The notes under the pieces are model-generated. The model worked only from the letters and a program-made list of their open reading frames with translations, did no database searches and was not told where the DNA came from. From a virus: a stretch of 27,605 nt of DNA. Of the stretch, positions 22,595-27,605 are shown piece by piece (within the stretch, counting starts at the first letter, position 1; every line of letters starts with the position of its first letter). A program made the translations under genes and the position numbers. The stretch spans positions 1 to 27,605 of IMG/VR virus record IMGVR_UViG_3300014325_000036; one strand, given 5' to 3'.

Positions 22595-23091
22595 CCGATG
22601 AGCACGATCTGCCCACGGAAAATCCTGCGCCGACCCAGGAATCGGCGCAGATGAAGCAGGCGCGATTGTGGCTCCATCTGGATGGTGTGGCACACAAGAT
22701 CGAGGCGGCAGCCAAGGAGTTGCGGGCAGAATCCGGAAACGCTGGAGAGCCGGTGAAATCAGTCGCGGCGCAGATTCATGCGGCCGAGCATGCGAATGTC
22801 AATAATGTGCGTATTGATCTGGGCGGAACGACCTTGCTCGTGGTCGTACTATTGGTCGCAATCATCGGCGCCTGCGGAGTCGTGATGGGCGTAGATATCG
22901 CCGAGCGCTCCAGCTACACCCGCCAGTTCGATCTCTTGGAGCGCCAATACCGCATGGTAGAATTGAAGCTCGATGACTGGACTGTGGTGGCCCATCGCGC
23001 AGGACTGGTTTTACCGGGAGATTATACGCGTGGGCCGCAAGGAAATCTTGACGCTGAATCGTTCGATAAACCCAAACCGAAAGGAAAGTAA
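22591..23091 (+). CDS. Membrane-anchored lysis-region protein
   Basis: This 166-residue protein starts at GTG 22591, overlapping the previous stop. The N-terminal ~75 residues are soluble and helical (MKQARLWLHLDGVAHKIEAAAKELRAES). A strong central membrane segment follows at about 79-101 (TTLLVVVLLVAIIGACGVVMG). The C-terminal ~65 residues are charged with coiled-coil character (RQFDLLERQYRMVELKLDDWTVVAH) and end in KPKPKGK. With one membrane helix in the middle it could be an antiholin-like or envelope protein. I do not recognise the family. The next gene follows by one base. Confidence 0.7.
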   Translation: MTDEHDLPTENPAPTQESAQMKQARLWLHLDGVAHKIEAAAKELRAESGNAGEPVKSVAAQIHAAEHANVNNVRIDLGGTTLLVVVLLVAIIGACGVVMGVDIAERSSYTRQFDLLERQYRMVELKLDDWTVVAHRAGLVLPGDYTRGPQGNLDAESFDKPKPKGK

Positions 23092-23092
23092 T

Positions 23093-23287
23093 ATGGGAGC
23101 CGGCGGAATAATCCAGAAGCATGCTGCTGTTTTGTTAGTGGCGGTGACCGACCCGAGCATGTATGACTCACTCTCACCGAGTACCAAATCGATTGTCGAT
23201 ACGATTGATGCGAAAGAACCCCTCTCGCGCACGGAGCAGGATGTAAAGGCGCTGTTGAAGGCGTTGCAGGAAGCCTGTGGCTGTTAG
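23093..23287 (+). CDS. 64-residue helical protein, unknown
   Basis: ATG 23093 has AAGGA about nine bases upstream. The frame is open further upstream but that part lies in the preceding gene, so the short start is preferred. The product begins MGAGGIIQKHAAVLLVAVTD and continues SMYDSLSPSTKSIVDTIDAK, then a helical end with EACGC. A short moderately hydrophobic stretch at 9-18 is too brief for a sure membrane segment. The next gene starts directly after its stop. No function is known. Confidence 0.6.
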   Translation: MGAGGIIQKHAAVLLVAVTDPSMYDSLSPSTKSIVDTIDAKEPLSRTEQDVKALLKALQEACGC

Positions 23288-23587
23288 ATGACTGATGAGG
23301 TCACCTTACGCGAATACATGGAGTCGCGCTTCGCCTCGCTGCAACGTGCAGTGGACAAGGCTGAAGATGCCAACGACAAGCGCTTTTCGGCTATCAATGA
23401 GATGCGCGCCATGGTGACCGATGCGGCAAGCCGTTTCATGCCACGGATTGAATATGAGACGGCTCACCGCGCTCTGGTGGAGAAAGTCGAGGCCCTCCAG
23501 AAGTTTTTATGGATGGGCCTCGGCGCCATGCTCGCAGTGCAACTCTTCATCGGGATCGTGTTTGTGATGATCAAGAGGGCGCCATGA
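23288..23587 (+). CDS. XhlA-like holin or holin-associated protein
   Basis: This 99-residue protein has an N-terminal helical coiled-coil part (REYMESRFASLQRAVDKAEDANDKRF ... YETAHRALVEKVEALQKF) and one C-terminal membrane segment at about 74-95 (MGLGAMLAVQLFIGIVFVMI), ending in KRAP. Coiled coil followed by one membrane helix is the plan of the XhlA-type haemolysin/holin-associated family. It lies directly before the endolysin gene and overlaps it through ATGA. A function in timing membrane damage is likely. Whether it is the main holin or an accessory is unclear, since a two-helix protein lies two genes on. Confidence 0.7.
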   Translation: MTDEVTLREYMESRFASLQRAVDKAEDANDKRFSAINEMRAMVTDAASRFMPRIEYETAHRALVEKVEALQKFLWMGLGAMLAVQLFIGIVFVMIKRAP

Positions 23588-24045
23588 GTAACCTCGATGC
23601 CTTTTTGACCATGATCGCTATATCGGAAGGCACAGAATATATCGGAGACCATGGTTACAACGCGCTTGTGGGCAGCACGCCGCAGAATCCGCATCTCTTC
23701 CCGTCGTATGCCGATCACCCGCGTTTGAAGATCCAACTGCGGCCCGATCTCATCTCCAGCGCCGCCGGCCGCTATCAGATCCTCGAACGCTACTTCGATG
23801 CGTACAAAGCCCAGTTGAGGCTACCGGATTTCAGCCCGCGCTCGCAGGACTTGATTGCCGTGCAGATGATCCGCGAGCAGCACGCTTACGCCGACATGAT
23901 GGCAGGGCGGTTCGATGAGGCTGTTGCGAAGTGTTCTAACATCTGGGCCTCATTCCCCGCGCCCGGCAATCGCTATGGGCAGCATCAGAATGCGCTGGTG
24001 GATCTGCGCGCGGCGTTTGTGGGAGCCGGCGGCTTGGTTGCATGA
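23584..24045 (+). CDS. Endolysin, lambda R-type transglycosylase
   Basis: This 153-residue protein resembles lambda R (158 residues), which cuts the glycan strand of peptidoglycan by transglycosylation. The N-terminus LDAFLTMIAISEGTEYIGDHGYNALVG contains the expected catalytic glutamate, E15, in ISEGT. Residues 58-65 (SSAAGRYQ) match the SxAAGxYQ substrate-cleft block, and PDFSPRSQDLIAVQMIRE follows as in the family. The C-terminus has CSNIWASFPAPGNRYGQ. There is no signal peptide, so release depends on a holin. I chose ATG 23584, overlapping the previous stop; a longer upstream frame lacks support. Confidence 0.95.
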   Translation: MSNLDAFLTMIAISEGTEYIGDHGYNALVGSTPQNPHLFPSYADHPRLKIQLRPDLISSAAGRYQILERYFDAYKAQLRLPDFSPRSQDLIAVQMIREQHAYADMMAGRFDEAVAKCSNIWASFPAPGNRYGQHQNALVDLRAAFVGAGGLVA

Positions 24046-24293
24046 GTCTATATCTCCTGACTCACCGTGCTACGGCTTACTTCCAAGCCTCTCTGTCGAT
24101 TCTTTTCATCCTTGGGTACTTCTTCGTGCTCACCTTGTTCTTATTCGGCGTCGTGAAGGTTCCCGGGGAATATCACGATATGATGATTACGCTACTGGGC
24201 ATTCTGAGTGGCTCAGTCGGCAGCCTCATGAATTTCTGGTTTGCCCGACAGCGAGTATCCGATCCGAATCATAACGGTGGGGCTGCACCATGA
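24042..24293 (+). CDS. Two-helix holin candidate
   Basis: This 83-residue protein has two predicted membrane segments, about 15-37 (FQASLSILFILGYFFVLTLFLFG) and 47-67 (MMITLLGILSGSVGSLMNFWFA), and a short polar C-terminus (RQRVSDPNHNGGAAP). The size and the SGSVGSLMNFWFA end match a group of class II-type phage holins or holin-like proteins. It lies between endolysin and spanin genes, the normal holin neighbourhood, and overlaps both through ATGA. It is the best pore-forming candidate here. Confidence 0.8.
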   Translation: MSLYLLTHRATAYFQASLSILFILGYFFVLTLFLFGVVKVPGEYHDMMITLLGILSGSVGSLMNFWFARQRVSDPNHNGGAAP

Positions 24294-24787
24294 GCGCGCT
24301 ATTCCTGAAACTATCTCCTTACCTGGCCGCAGCCGTGCTGATCTTCGGTGGCGGCTGGTATGCCGGCGGATTGCAGCCTAAGGCCGCCCTGGCGCGCCTA
24401 CAGGCGGCGAATTGGCAGACCAAGGCAGAGGAAGAGGAAATCGTCGTAAAGGCCGTCCAAGGCCAGTTGGAGAAGGCTCAAACCGTGGCCGCGAACAATG
24501 CTCAGACCGTAGAGAAACTCAATGCTGAAAACGCTCAAATCGCTGCTGACCGCAATGGCACTCTCACTCGTGTGCGCCGGCTCGAGCAGTTGCTCGTCCT
24601 CGCCGCCCGTCCGACCCCCAGCGGTAATGCAGTGCCCCAAGCCGGTAGTGGACAGGGCACTCCTGGTACCGGCGACCCTTCCGGCATTGCACCAATTGAA
24701 GGACTCCTTGTCGCTGCGGCCGGCGAATGCGAGCAAACCGCCAACCAATTGAACGCGTTGATCGCTGAGGTGGTGCCGCAATTATGA
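24290..24787 (+). CDS. Rz: i-spanin (Rz-like inner membrane spanin)
   Basis: This 165-residue protein has an N-terminal membrane anchor at about 9-27 (SPYLAAAVLIFGGGWYAGG) followed by a long periplasmic coiled coil (WQTKAEEEEIVVKAVQGQLEKAQTVAANNAQTVEKLNAENAQIAADRN). A Pro/Gly-rich linker and a short helix with Cys (AAAGECEQTANQLNALI) end it. This is the plan of Rz proteins, which join with an outer-membrane lipoprotein to fuse the two membranes in the last step of lysis. A proline-rich lipoprotein gene is nested inside it in the +1 frame, as in lambda Rz/Rz1. It overlaps both neighbours by ATGA. Confidence 0.9.
   Translation: MSALFLKLSPYLAAAVLIFGGGWYAGGLQPKAALARLQAANWQTKAEEEEIVVKAVQGQLEKAQTVAANNAQTVEKLNAENAQIAADRNGTLTRVRRLEQLLVLAARPTPSGNAVPQAGSGQGTPGTGDPSGIAPIEGLLVAAAGECEQTANQLNALIAEVVPQL
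24522..24752 (+). CDS. Rz1: o-spanin (Rz1-like lipoprotein), nested in Rz
   Basis: This 76-residue frame lies wholly inside the i-spanin gene, in the +1 frame. The N-terminus MLKTLKSLLTAMALSLVCAG is a signal peptide with basic residues and a hydrophobic core. Cysteines at 18 and 24 (SSSC) are possible lipidation sites, although neither has a classic LAGC lipobox. SSPPVRPPAVMQCPKPV follows, the proline-rich part expected of Rz1. The mature protein should sit in the outer membrane and bind the i-spanin coiled coil. The nested arrangement, signal peptide and Pro-rich region together make this convincing. Confidence 0.82.
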   Translation: MLKTLKSLLTAMALSLVCAGSSSCSSSPPVRPPAVMQCPKPVVDRALLVPATLPALHQLKDSLSLRPANASKPPTN

Positions 24788-25074
24788 GAATCGACGTTTA
24801 TCTCCACGACGACTCCAATTCCCCCCACGAGCTTCTGAAGCTCATATTGCAAAAGGTGAATTCCATGAGTGCATCCCTCGATGATCTAACGGCCAAAGTC
24901 GCTGCCACCAAGACCGTGGCCGAGTCCGCAATCGTGCTACTGCAAGGCTTGAAAGCGCAACTCGATGCAGCCGGCACGGATCCCGTCGCGCTGAAAGCGC
25001 TCTCGGACTCACTTGCTGACACCGATCAGAAACTGGCCGATGCCGTCACGGCGAATACGCCTGCCGCTCCCTAA
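24784..25074 (+). CDS. Small coiled-coil protein after the spanins
   Basis: This 96-residue protein overlaps the i-spanin stop by ATGA. It is helical and rich in Leu, Ala and Asp (LLKLILQKVNSMSASLDDLTAKVAATKTVAESAIVLLQGLKAQLDAAG), with clear heptads and a disordered end (TANTPAAP). It resembles small phage coiled-coil proteins of unknown function often found after lysis genes. There is no signal peptide or membrane segment. An internal ATG at 24865, behind AAAAGGTGAA, could produce a shorter form. A GC-rich hairpin follows its stop. Confidence 0.7.
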   Translation: MRIDVYLHDDSNSPHELLKLILQKVNSMSASLDDLTAKVAATKTVAESAIVLLQGLKAQLDAAGTDPVALKALSDSLADTDQKLADAVTANTPAAP

Positions 25075-25079
25075 CAGAG

Positions 25080-25099
25080 CAGGGGCCTTCGCGCCCCTG
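25080..25099 (+). terminator. GC-rich hairpin, possible terminator
   Basis: CAGGGGC at 25080-25086 and GCCCCTG at 25093-25099 form a 7-base-pair stem around CTTCGC, with a possible extra G-U pair. Only a weak pyrimidine run (TTCCC) follows, so termination is likely partial. It sits five bases after a stop and 17 bases before the next ATG. It could end most late transcription or reduce expression of the small membrane gene downstream. Confidence 0.45.
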
Positions 25100-25116
25100 T
25101 TCCCTGGAGAGAGAAA

Positions 25117-25263
25117 ATGTTCACCATTGTCGTTATTCTTGCAGGTGCTGCCCTCATTATGGGCATTCTGGCTTTAGCGGGGAAGGGTGGTCCCGCAATG
25201 CAACCTGTGGCTATCGTTCTTCTGTCGATCGCAATGCTAATCCAGAGAATCCCCATCGGTTGA
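25117..25263 (+). CDS. 48-residue two-helix membrane protein
   Basis: ATG 25117 follows GGAGAGAG. The frame ends at TGA 25261-25263. The product begins MFTIVVILAGAALIMGILAL, then a polar turn (AGKGGP), a second hydrophobic stretch (VAIVLLSIAMLI) and QRIPIG. It looks like a helical hairpin with both ends on one side of the membrane. It is the last forward gene before the convergent minus-strand cluster and lies after the hairpin. A holin-like or lysis-accessory role is possible; nothing identifies it further. Confidence 0.6.
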   Translation: MFTIVVILAGAALIMGILALAGKGGPAMQPVAIVLLSIAMLIQRIPIG

Positions 25264-25264
25264 G

Positions 25265-25351
25265 TTAGCTGCGCTTCGCCATCCACGATTCCCATTCTTC
25301 ACGCTTCCACTCTCGACACGGACATCTTACTGGGCGAATATCGATCTGCAT
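25265..25351 (-). CDS. Candidate 28-residue Trp/Cys-rich peptide
   Basis: On the minus strand ATG 25351-25349 opens a frame to TAA at 25267-25265. The product begins MQIDIRPVRCPCREWKREEW and ends MAKRS. A CPC pair, three Trp and many basic and acidic residues in 28 positions look like a selected small phage peptide rather than chance. It overlaps the end of the 70-residue gene at 25299-25511 in another frame, and its stop lies one base from the stop of the last forward gene. It has no clear RBS and no known family. Confidence 0.35.
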   Translation of the reverse strand: MQIDIRPVRCPCREWKREEWESWMAKRS

Positions 25352-25511
25352 TCAATTCGCTGGCGATCGACTCCAGAAAGAGAGTCTGTTCTTCTGTTAG
25401 CTCACGATTGATCCAAGCCCCAGAGCCGCCATCGATGCATTGATCTGGGTCATGGTCAGCTTCACACTGAATGCCAATATTGACCGATATGCATTTCTCG
25501 GGTTCGCTCAT
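25299..25511 (-). CDS. Small Cys-containing phage protein, unknown
   Basis: This 70-residue product starts at ATG 25511 with AGGTGA just upstream. It begins MSEPEKCISVNIGIQCEADH and has an acidic middle (DHDPDQCIDGGSG), with cysteines at 7, 16 and 25, then a helix (LTEEQTLFLESIASELNADR). It might bind a metal. It is part of the leftward small-gene cluster. I know no family. Its 3' end overlaps a candidate 28-residue peptide gene. Confidence 0.6.
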   Translation of the reverse strand: MSEPEKCISVNIGIQCEADHDPDQCIDGGSGAWINRELTEEQTLFLESIASELNADRYSPSKMSVSRVEA

Positions 25512-25529
25512 TCGTCACCTGCTGGTTGA

Positions 25530-25718
25530 TCAGGAAATCCTATGGAGTGAGGCCGGACGCAGTTTCCGGCACGTCGGGACGGCCCCGATATCCCCTTTAC
25601 CATGAGTCTCCACCCCGGGATGCATGGATGCGTTACTTCCATACCACTCACTCTGTAGGATCTCCTGATAGTTGGACTCAAGCTCGTTTCTTCGCTCGTT
25701 TGAGGCGCTGATACTCAC
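25530..25718 (-). CDS. Possible 62-residue protein
   Basis: GTG 25718-25716 opens a frame on the minus strand that overlaps the end of the HNH gene by 41 bases and stops at TGA 25532-25530. The product begins MSISASNERRNELESNYQEI and includes EWYGSNASMHPGVETHGKGD. The first half looks like a helical protein and the second half is less convincing. There is no clear RBS at the GTG. ATG 25625, 31 codons inside, is another possible start. It fills what would otherwise be a 166-base gap between two leftward genes. Reality is uncertain. Confidence 0.35.
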   Translation of the reverse strand: MSISASNERRNELESNYQEILQSEWYGSNASMHPGVETHGKGDIGAVPTCRKLRPASLHRIS

Positions 25719-26190
25719 GTCGCCACGCGACGTAACTCGGGTTCTTGTTCTTCAACCGATCGCACTCTCGGCAACGCCGCTTGTTCGGCGTGGCTGGACT
25801 GCGGTAGGTGTTCTCGGGCGTGAACTCATGGCCGCTCTTGCAATGCGTCTGATGCTGCCGCGACCAGATCATCTTCCTAGCCGCGTCCTGCATATTGGCC
25901 TTGGCTGTGTCCGCCCACAAGTGCTCCGGATTGCAGCAGTGCTTCACATCGCACGTATGGCAGACATCCAGGCCTTCTGGGATTGGACCCTTCCAGAGGA
26001 CGTAGGCCAACCGGTGTACGCGGGTATTCACGCCGCGGTACGACATATCCCCGTAGGAATTCGGCGGTTTATGCACGAAGCCTTGATAGAGCCAGCAACC
26101 AGTGAATGGTTCAATACGACACTTGGCCTTGAGCCGCGCCCTATATTCGTCGTCCGTCACCGATTCGGACCAACGCCCTCTACCTCTCAC
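25678..26190 (-). CDS. Second HNH endonuclease with one zinc knuckle
   Basis: This 170-residue protein is related in plan to the HNH protein at 649-1341. It has GCWLYQGFVH...YGDMSYRG near 31-53, an HNH core VCHTCDVKHCCNPEHLW at 76-92 (H78, N87, H90; C80, C85, C86), then one zinc module with C117/H121 and C140/C143 (CKSGHEFTPENT, CREC). A basic C-terminal helix (RREYQRLKRAKKRA) follows. It starts at GTG 26190-26188 behind GGAGG and overlaps the preceding minus gene by 11 bases. It is probably a homing-type or DNA-processing nuclease. It is shorter than the first copy, having only one knuckle. Confidence 0.9.
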   Translation of the reverse strand: MRGRGRWSESVTDDEYRARLKAKCRIEPFTGCWLYQGFVHKPPNSYGDMSYRGVNTRVHRLAYVLWKGPIPEGLDVCHTCDVKHCCNPEHLWADTAKANMQDAARKMIWSRQHQTHCKSGHEFTPENTYRSPATPNKRRCRECDRLKNKNPSYVAWRREYQRLKRAKKRA

Positions 26191-26515
26191 GATCGCCCTC
26201 CGATTGAGTTGATGTCTGTGGTAGATGTGAGCATGCGCCGCCGTGGTAGGGCATGCCGCAATGATCGCAATGAGTCATGGTCCGGGAGGTCGGTGGCGGT
26301 TCCGGTCTCGCAATGAACATCGAACACTGCTCGTTTCCGAGTTGATCCTTGCTGCGCGGTATCAGAACGTGCAGAAAGCTCTGTGGCTTGTTGCACTCAT
26401 CGTAGTTGTGCATCATATGCAGGAGCCAAATGGAACAGCTATCGTCATGGACGCATCGTGCGCAGTATTGCGCGTGGTAGGACTCGCCTTCGGTACCATT
26501 GCTGAAGTAGCCCAC
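26180..26515 (-). CDS. Cys/His-rich phage protein of a widespread unknown type
   Basis: This is a 111-residue protein. I place the start at GTG 26515-26513, which overlaps the upstream stop (TAGTG) and has AGGAGG just before it; a longer frame from ATG 26563 lacks this. It begins (M)GYFSNGTEGESYHAQYCARC, followed by VHDDSCSIWLLHMMHNYDEC and GNEQCSMFIA, a pattern I associate with a small phage protein family of unknown function with conserved cysteines. A C-terminal module CDHCGMPYHGGACSHLP could bind zinc. It probably serves in early or accessory functions. It overlaps the second HNH gene by 11 bases. Confidence 0.75.
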   Translation of the reverse strand: MGYFSNGTEGESYHAQYCARCVHDDSCSIWLLHMMHNYDECNKPQSFLHVLIPRSKDQLGNEQCSMFIARPEPPPTSRTMTHCDHCGMPYHGGACSHLPQTSTQSEGDRER

Positions 26516-26703
26516 TAACCCTCCTGCTGGCCGGTCGTGGGGTCCGGACGTCGAATGATGCATGGAATCTGAGCTTCAACTATGGTCCCGCACGTGAGGC
26601 ACTTCCACACTTGCGAAATATGTTGGAAGACATATCCATTGCTTTCGTGCCACATAGTGACTTGACCCATGCAAGTAGGGCAGTAGGGCGCTAGATTGGT
26701 CAT
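26515..26703 (-). CDS. Small zinc-ribbon protein
   Basis: This 62-residue protein has two cysteine pairs, YCPTC (C8, C11) and KCLTC (C35, C38), spaced as in a zinc ribbon. Between them lies WHESNGYVFQHISQVW, which fits a beta-hairpin. The C-terminus (IPCIIRRPDPTTGQQEG) is flexible. Such small ribbons in phage early clusters may bind nucleic acid or partner proteins. The stop overlaps the next start (TAGTG), showing coupling. Function is not known. Confidence 0.7.
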   Translation of the reverse strand: MTNLAPYCPTCMGQVTMWHESNGYVFQHISQVWKCLTCGTIVEAQIPCIIRRPDPTTGQQEG

Positions 26704-26719
26704 TGAGGCGAATCCACGG

Positions 26720-27025
26720 TTAGAGCGGGTCTTTTTTGACCAGTATCGGCGACGGCATGGGAGATAACCGAGACCATTCCAGGTTGCGTTCCCATTGGTC
26801 TTCCAGCATTCGCAAGGCGTGGTAGGCCAGAAAGACGTAAGTGTCTTCTCCGCTCCAGCCTTGATAGCGCGCCGTATTCAAGGCATTGCGGATGAGGGCG
26901 CTATCCCTCTGTCCTCGCTCAATCGCCGCCCGCATACCGTTTAAGGTATTCTGCTCTTTGACTTCTGCGGCTGTCTCGGGCTTCTTCAAACCCATTGGAA
27001 TGTGAAGGTCCCAGATATCACTCAT
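26720..27025 (-). CDS. 101-residue helical phage protein, unknown
   Basis: I chose ATG 27025, with AGGAGAG upstream, over an in-frame ATG 45 bases earlier that lies within the preceding gene. The product begins MSDIWDLHIPMGLKKPETAA and is helical (EQNTLNGMRAAIERGQRDSALIRNALNTARYQGWSGEDTYVFLAYHALRMLEDQWERNLEW). It has no cysteine or membrane segment. The start overlaps the upstream gene by 8 bases. A 16-base gap separates it from the zinc-ribbon gene. No family is recognised. Confidence 0.7.
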   Translation of the reverse strand: MSDIWDLHIPMGLKKPETAAEVKEQNTLNGMRAAIERGQRDSALIRNALNTARYQGWSGEDTYVFLAYHALRMLEDQWERNLEWSRLSPMPSPILVKKDPL

Positions 27026-27293
27026 GCTTCTCTCCTGCGCTGACAGCATCTCTACGCGCCTTGGCAGCAAGATAGAATGCTTCGAGGTCAGCGAACGAAA
27101 TTAGCCAGCCGCCCTCCGCCTGTCCTCTGCCTCTCGGCTCCTCGCAATTCCAATGCGCAAGCGCGACGCCATCCTCGATCCCGGCGCAACGGTGAATCCC
27201 AGGCTCTACAGCAAGCCAACGGAATGTGTGACCGGCCGTCTCAATGAGGTAGTCCTCATGCTTAGGCGCTTTGTGGTAAGTCAGTTCGCTCAT
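27018..27293 (-). CDS. 91-residue phage protein, unknown
   Basis: This protein starts at ATG 27293, overlapping the upstream stop (ATGA). It begins MSELTYHKAPKHEDYLIETA, continues with HTFRWLAVEPGIHRCAGIEDGVALAHWNCEE and has a helical end (FADLEAFYLAAKARRDAVSAGEKHE). His, Cys and Trp residues in the middle could form a small alpha-beta domain. It is part of the tightly coupled leftward cluster. No named family is recognised. Confidence 0.7.
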   Translation of the reverse strand: MSELTYHKAPKHEDYLIETAGHTFRWLAVEPGIHRCAGIEDGVALAHWNCEEPRGRGQAEGGWLISFADLEAFYLAAKARRDAVSAGEKHE

Positions 27294-27469
27294 TGACTTG
27301 CGTCTCCATTGTCACCGCCTCGAAGGTTGGTGAGGCACAGCTTGATCTCATCCATCTTCAAAACCGTGTCCGGGTTCGATGAGTTGTGCAGTCCGAAGGA
27401 TATGCACTTGCCATATGCCCAGCCCAACAGGGACTGCAGGTATTCGATGGCTTCGTCGTGCTCACTCAT
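27290..27469 (-). CDS. 59-residue phage protein, unknown
   Basis: ATG 27469-27467 opens a frame ending at TGA 27292-27290. The product begins MSEHDEAIEYLQSLLGWAYG, continues KCISFGLHNSSNPDTVLKMD and ends GGDNGDASQ. It is mainly helical and acidic at both ends. The stop overlaps the next start (ATGA) and the start overlaps an 11-codon frame upstream. The coupling at both ends supports real translation. Confidence 0.65.
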   Translation of the reverse strand: MSEHDEAIEYLQSLLGWAYGKCISFGLHNSSNPDTVLKMDEIKLCLTNLRGGDNGDASQ

Positions 27470-27501
27470 GCTCGACTCGCTGTCGCACTAAGTTGTTGCA
27501 T
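27466..27501 (-). other. 11-codon coupling frame
   Basis: ATG 27501-27499 shares a base with the TAA of the upstream gene (TAATG), and its TGA at 27468-27466 overlaps the next ATG (ATGA). It could encode MQQLSATASRA. At this length it may act only to pass ribosomes between genes, or be chance. Confidence 0.25.
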
Positions 27502-27605
27502 TATGCGATCAGCGCCGTCTGTGGATGCTCACCGCGGATCTGGGCCAAGACGTCCTCGAGCATGTGGTCGAAGCGGCAAATCCCGCTGCCATCGATCGAA
27601 TCGGC
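27501..27605 (-). CDS. 3' end of an unidentified minus-strand gene (partial)
   Basis: The frame is open from the right edge to TAA at 27503-27501, giving 34 visible residues beginning ADSIDGSGICRFDHMLEDVL and ending HPQTALIA. It is soluble and helical. Nothing more can be said without the rest of the gene. It is the most upstream member of the leftward cluster seen here. Confidence 0.6.
   Translation of the reverse strand, partial: ADSIDGSGICRFDHMLEDVLAQIRGEHPQTALIA

Noticed and set aside
25672-26316. Forward frame of 214 codons opposite the second HNH gene
   Set aside because: The minus strand encodes a full HNH motif and zinc knuckle here. The forward frame has no RBS or motif.
1-27605. 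tRNA genes, rRNA, integrase and att sites
   Set aside because: No cloverleaf-like segment, recombinase motif or att-like repeat was noticed on either strand by eye. A tRNA or covariance search would settle the RNA question.

Overview
The window is a stretch of a tailed double-stranded DNA phage (or prophage) genome carrying the virion and lysis modules. Packing is very dense: most neighbouring genes overlap by 1-16 bases through ATGA, TAATG or TGATG junctions. No rRNA, tRNA, integrase, insertion sequence or CRISPR array was seen. The gene order from about 1.8 to 22.3 kb closely follows the short-tailed phage P22: small and large terminase, portal, scaffold, coat, gp4-like adaptor, gp10-like stabiliser, a gp26-position needle or fibre, a gp14-position gene, gp7/gp20/gp16-like ejection proteins, then a tailspike. 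Many protein lengths match the P22 counterparts. A lambda R-type endolysin and nested spanin genes point to a Gram-negative host, and the G+C-rich coding fits a proteobacterial host. I cannot name the species.

Layout. Bases 1-1835 hold the end of an upstream gene, small virion-type genes and an HNH endonuclease gene set between them. Bases 1861-6259 are the packaging module: TerS, TerL, a DEDDh exonuclease and a P22-type portal. Bases 6256-9790 carry small structural or fibre-like proteins, including one that appears to start at ATC and one with nine ~20-residue repeats. Bases 9908-12285 hold scaffold, an N4-gp56-like coat protein and a probable decoration protein. Bases 12282-20202 hold the tail-closure and DNA-ejection genes, with a fused cupin-SET protein at the gp14 position. 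Bases 20366-22303 are the tailspike. Bases 22337-25263 are a lysis region with several small membrane proteins, an endolysin and a nested i-spanin/o-spanin pair.

From 25265 to the right edge all supported genes lie on the minus strand and converge on the late operon with almost no gap. They are small genes, several with zinc-binding cysteine pairs, plus a second HNH endonuclease. This cluster probably belongs to the early or accessory transcription unit.

The most notable points are: (1) a promoter and hairpin in front of the first HNH gene, arranged so that read-through RNA would hide its ribosome site while RNA from its own promoter would not; (2) a cupin-SET lysine-methyltransferase-like fusion in the virion operon; (3) a likely ATC start codon; (4) a DEDDh exonuclease between terminase and portal; (5) several genes below about 60 codons, including an antisense membrane protein next to the tailspike. 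All functions are inferred from sequence by eye; no database search was run.
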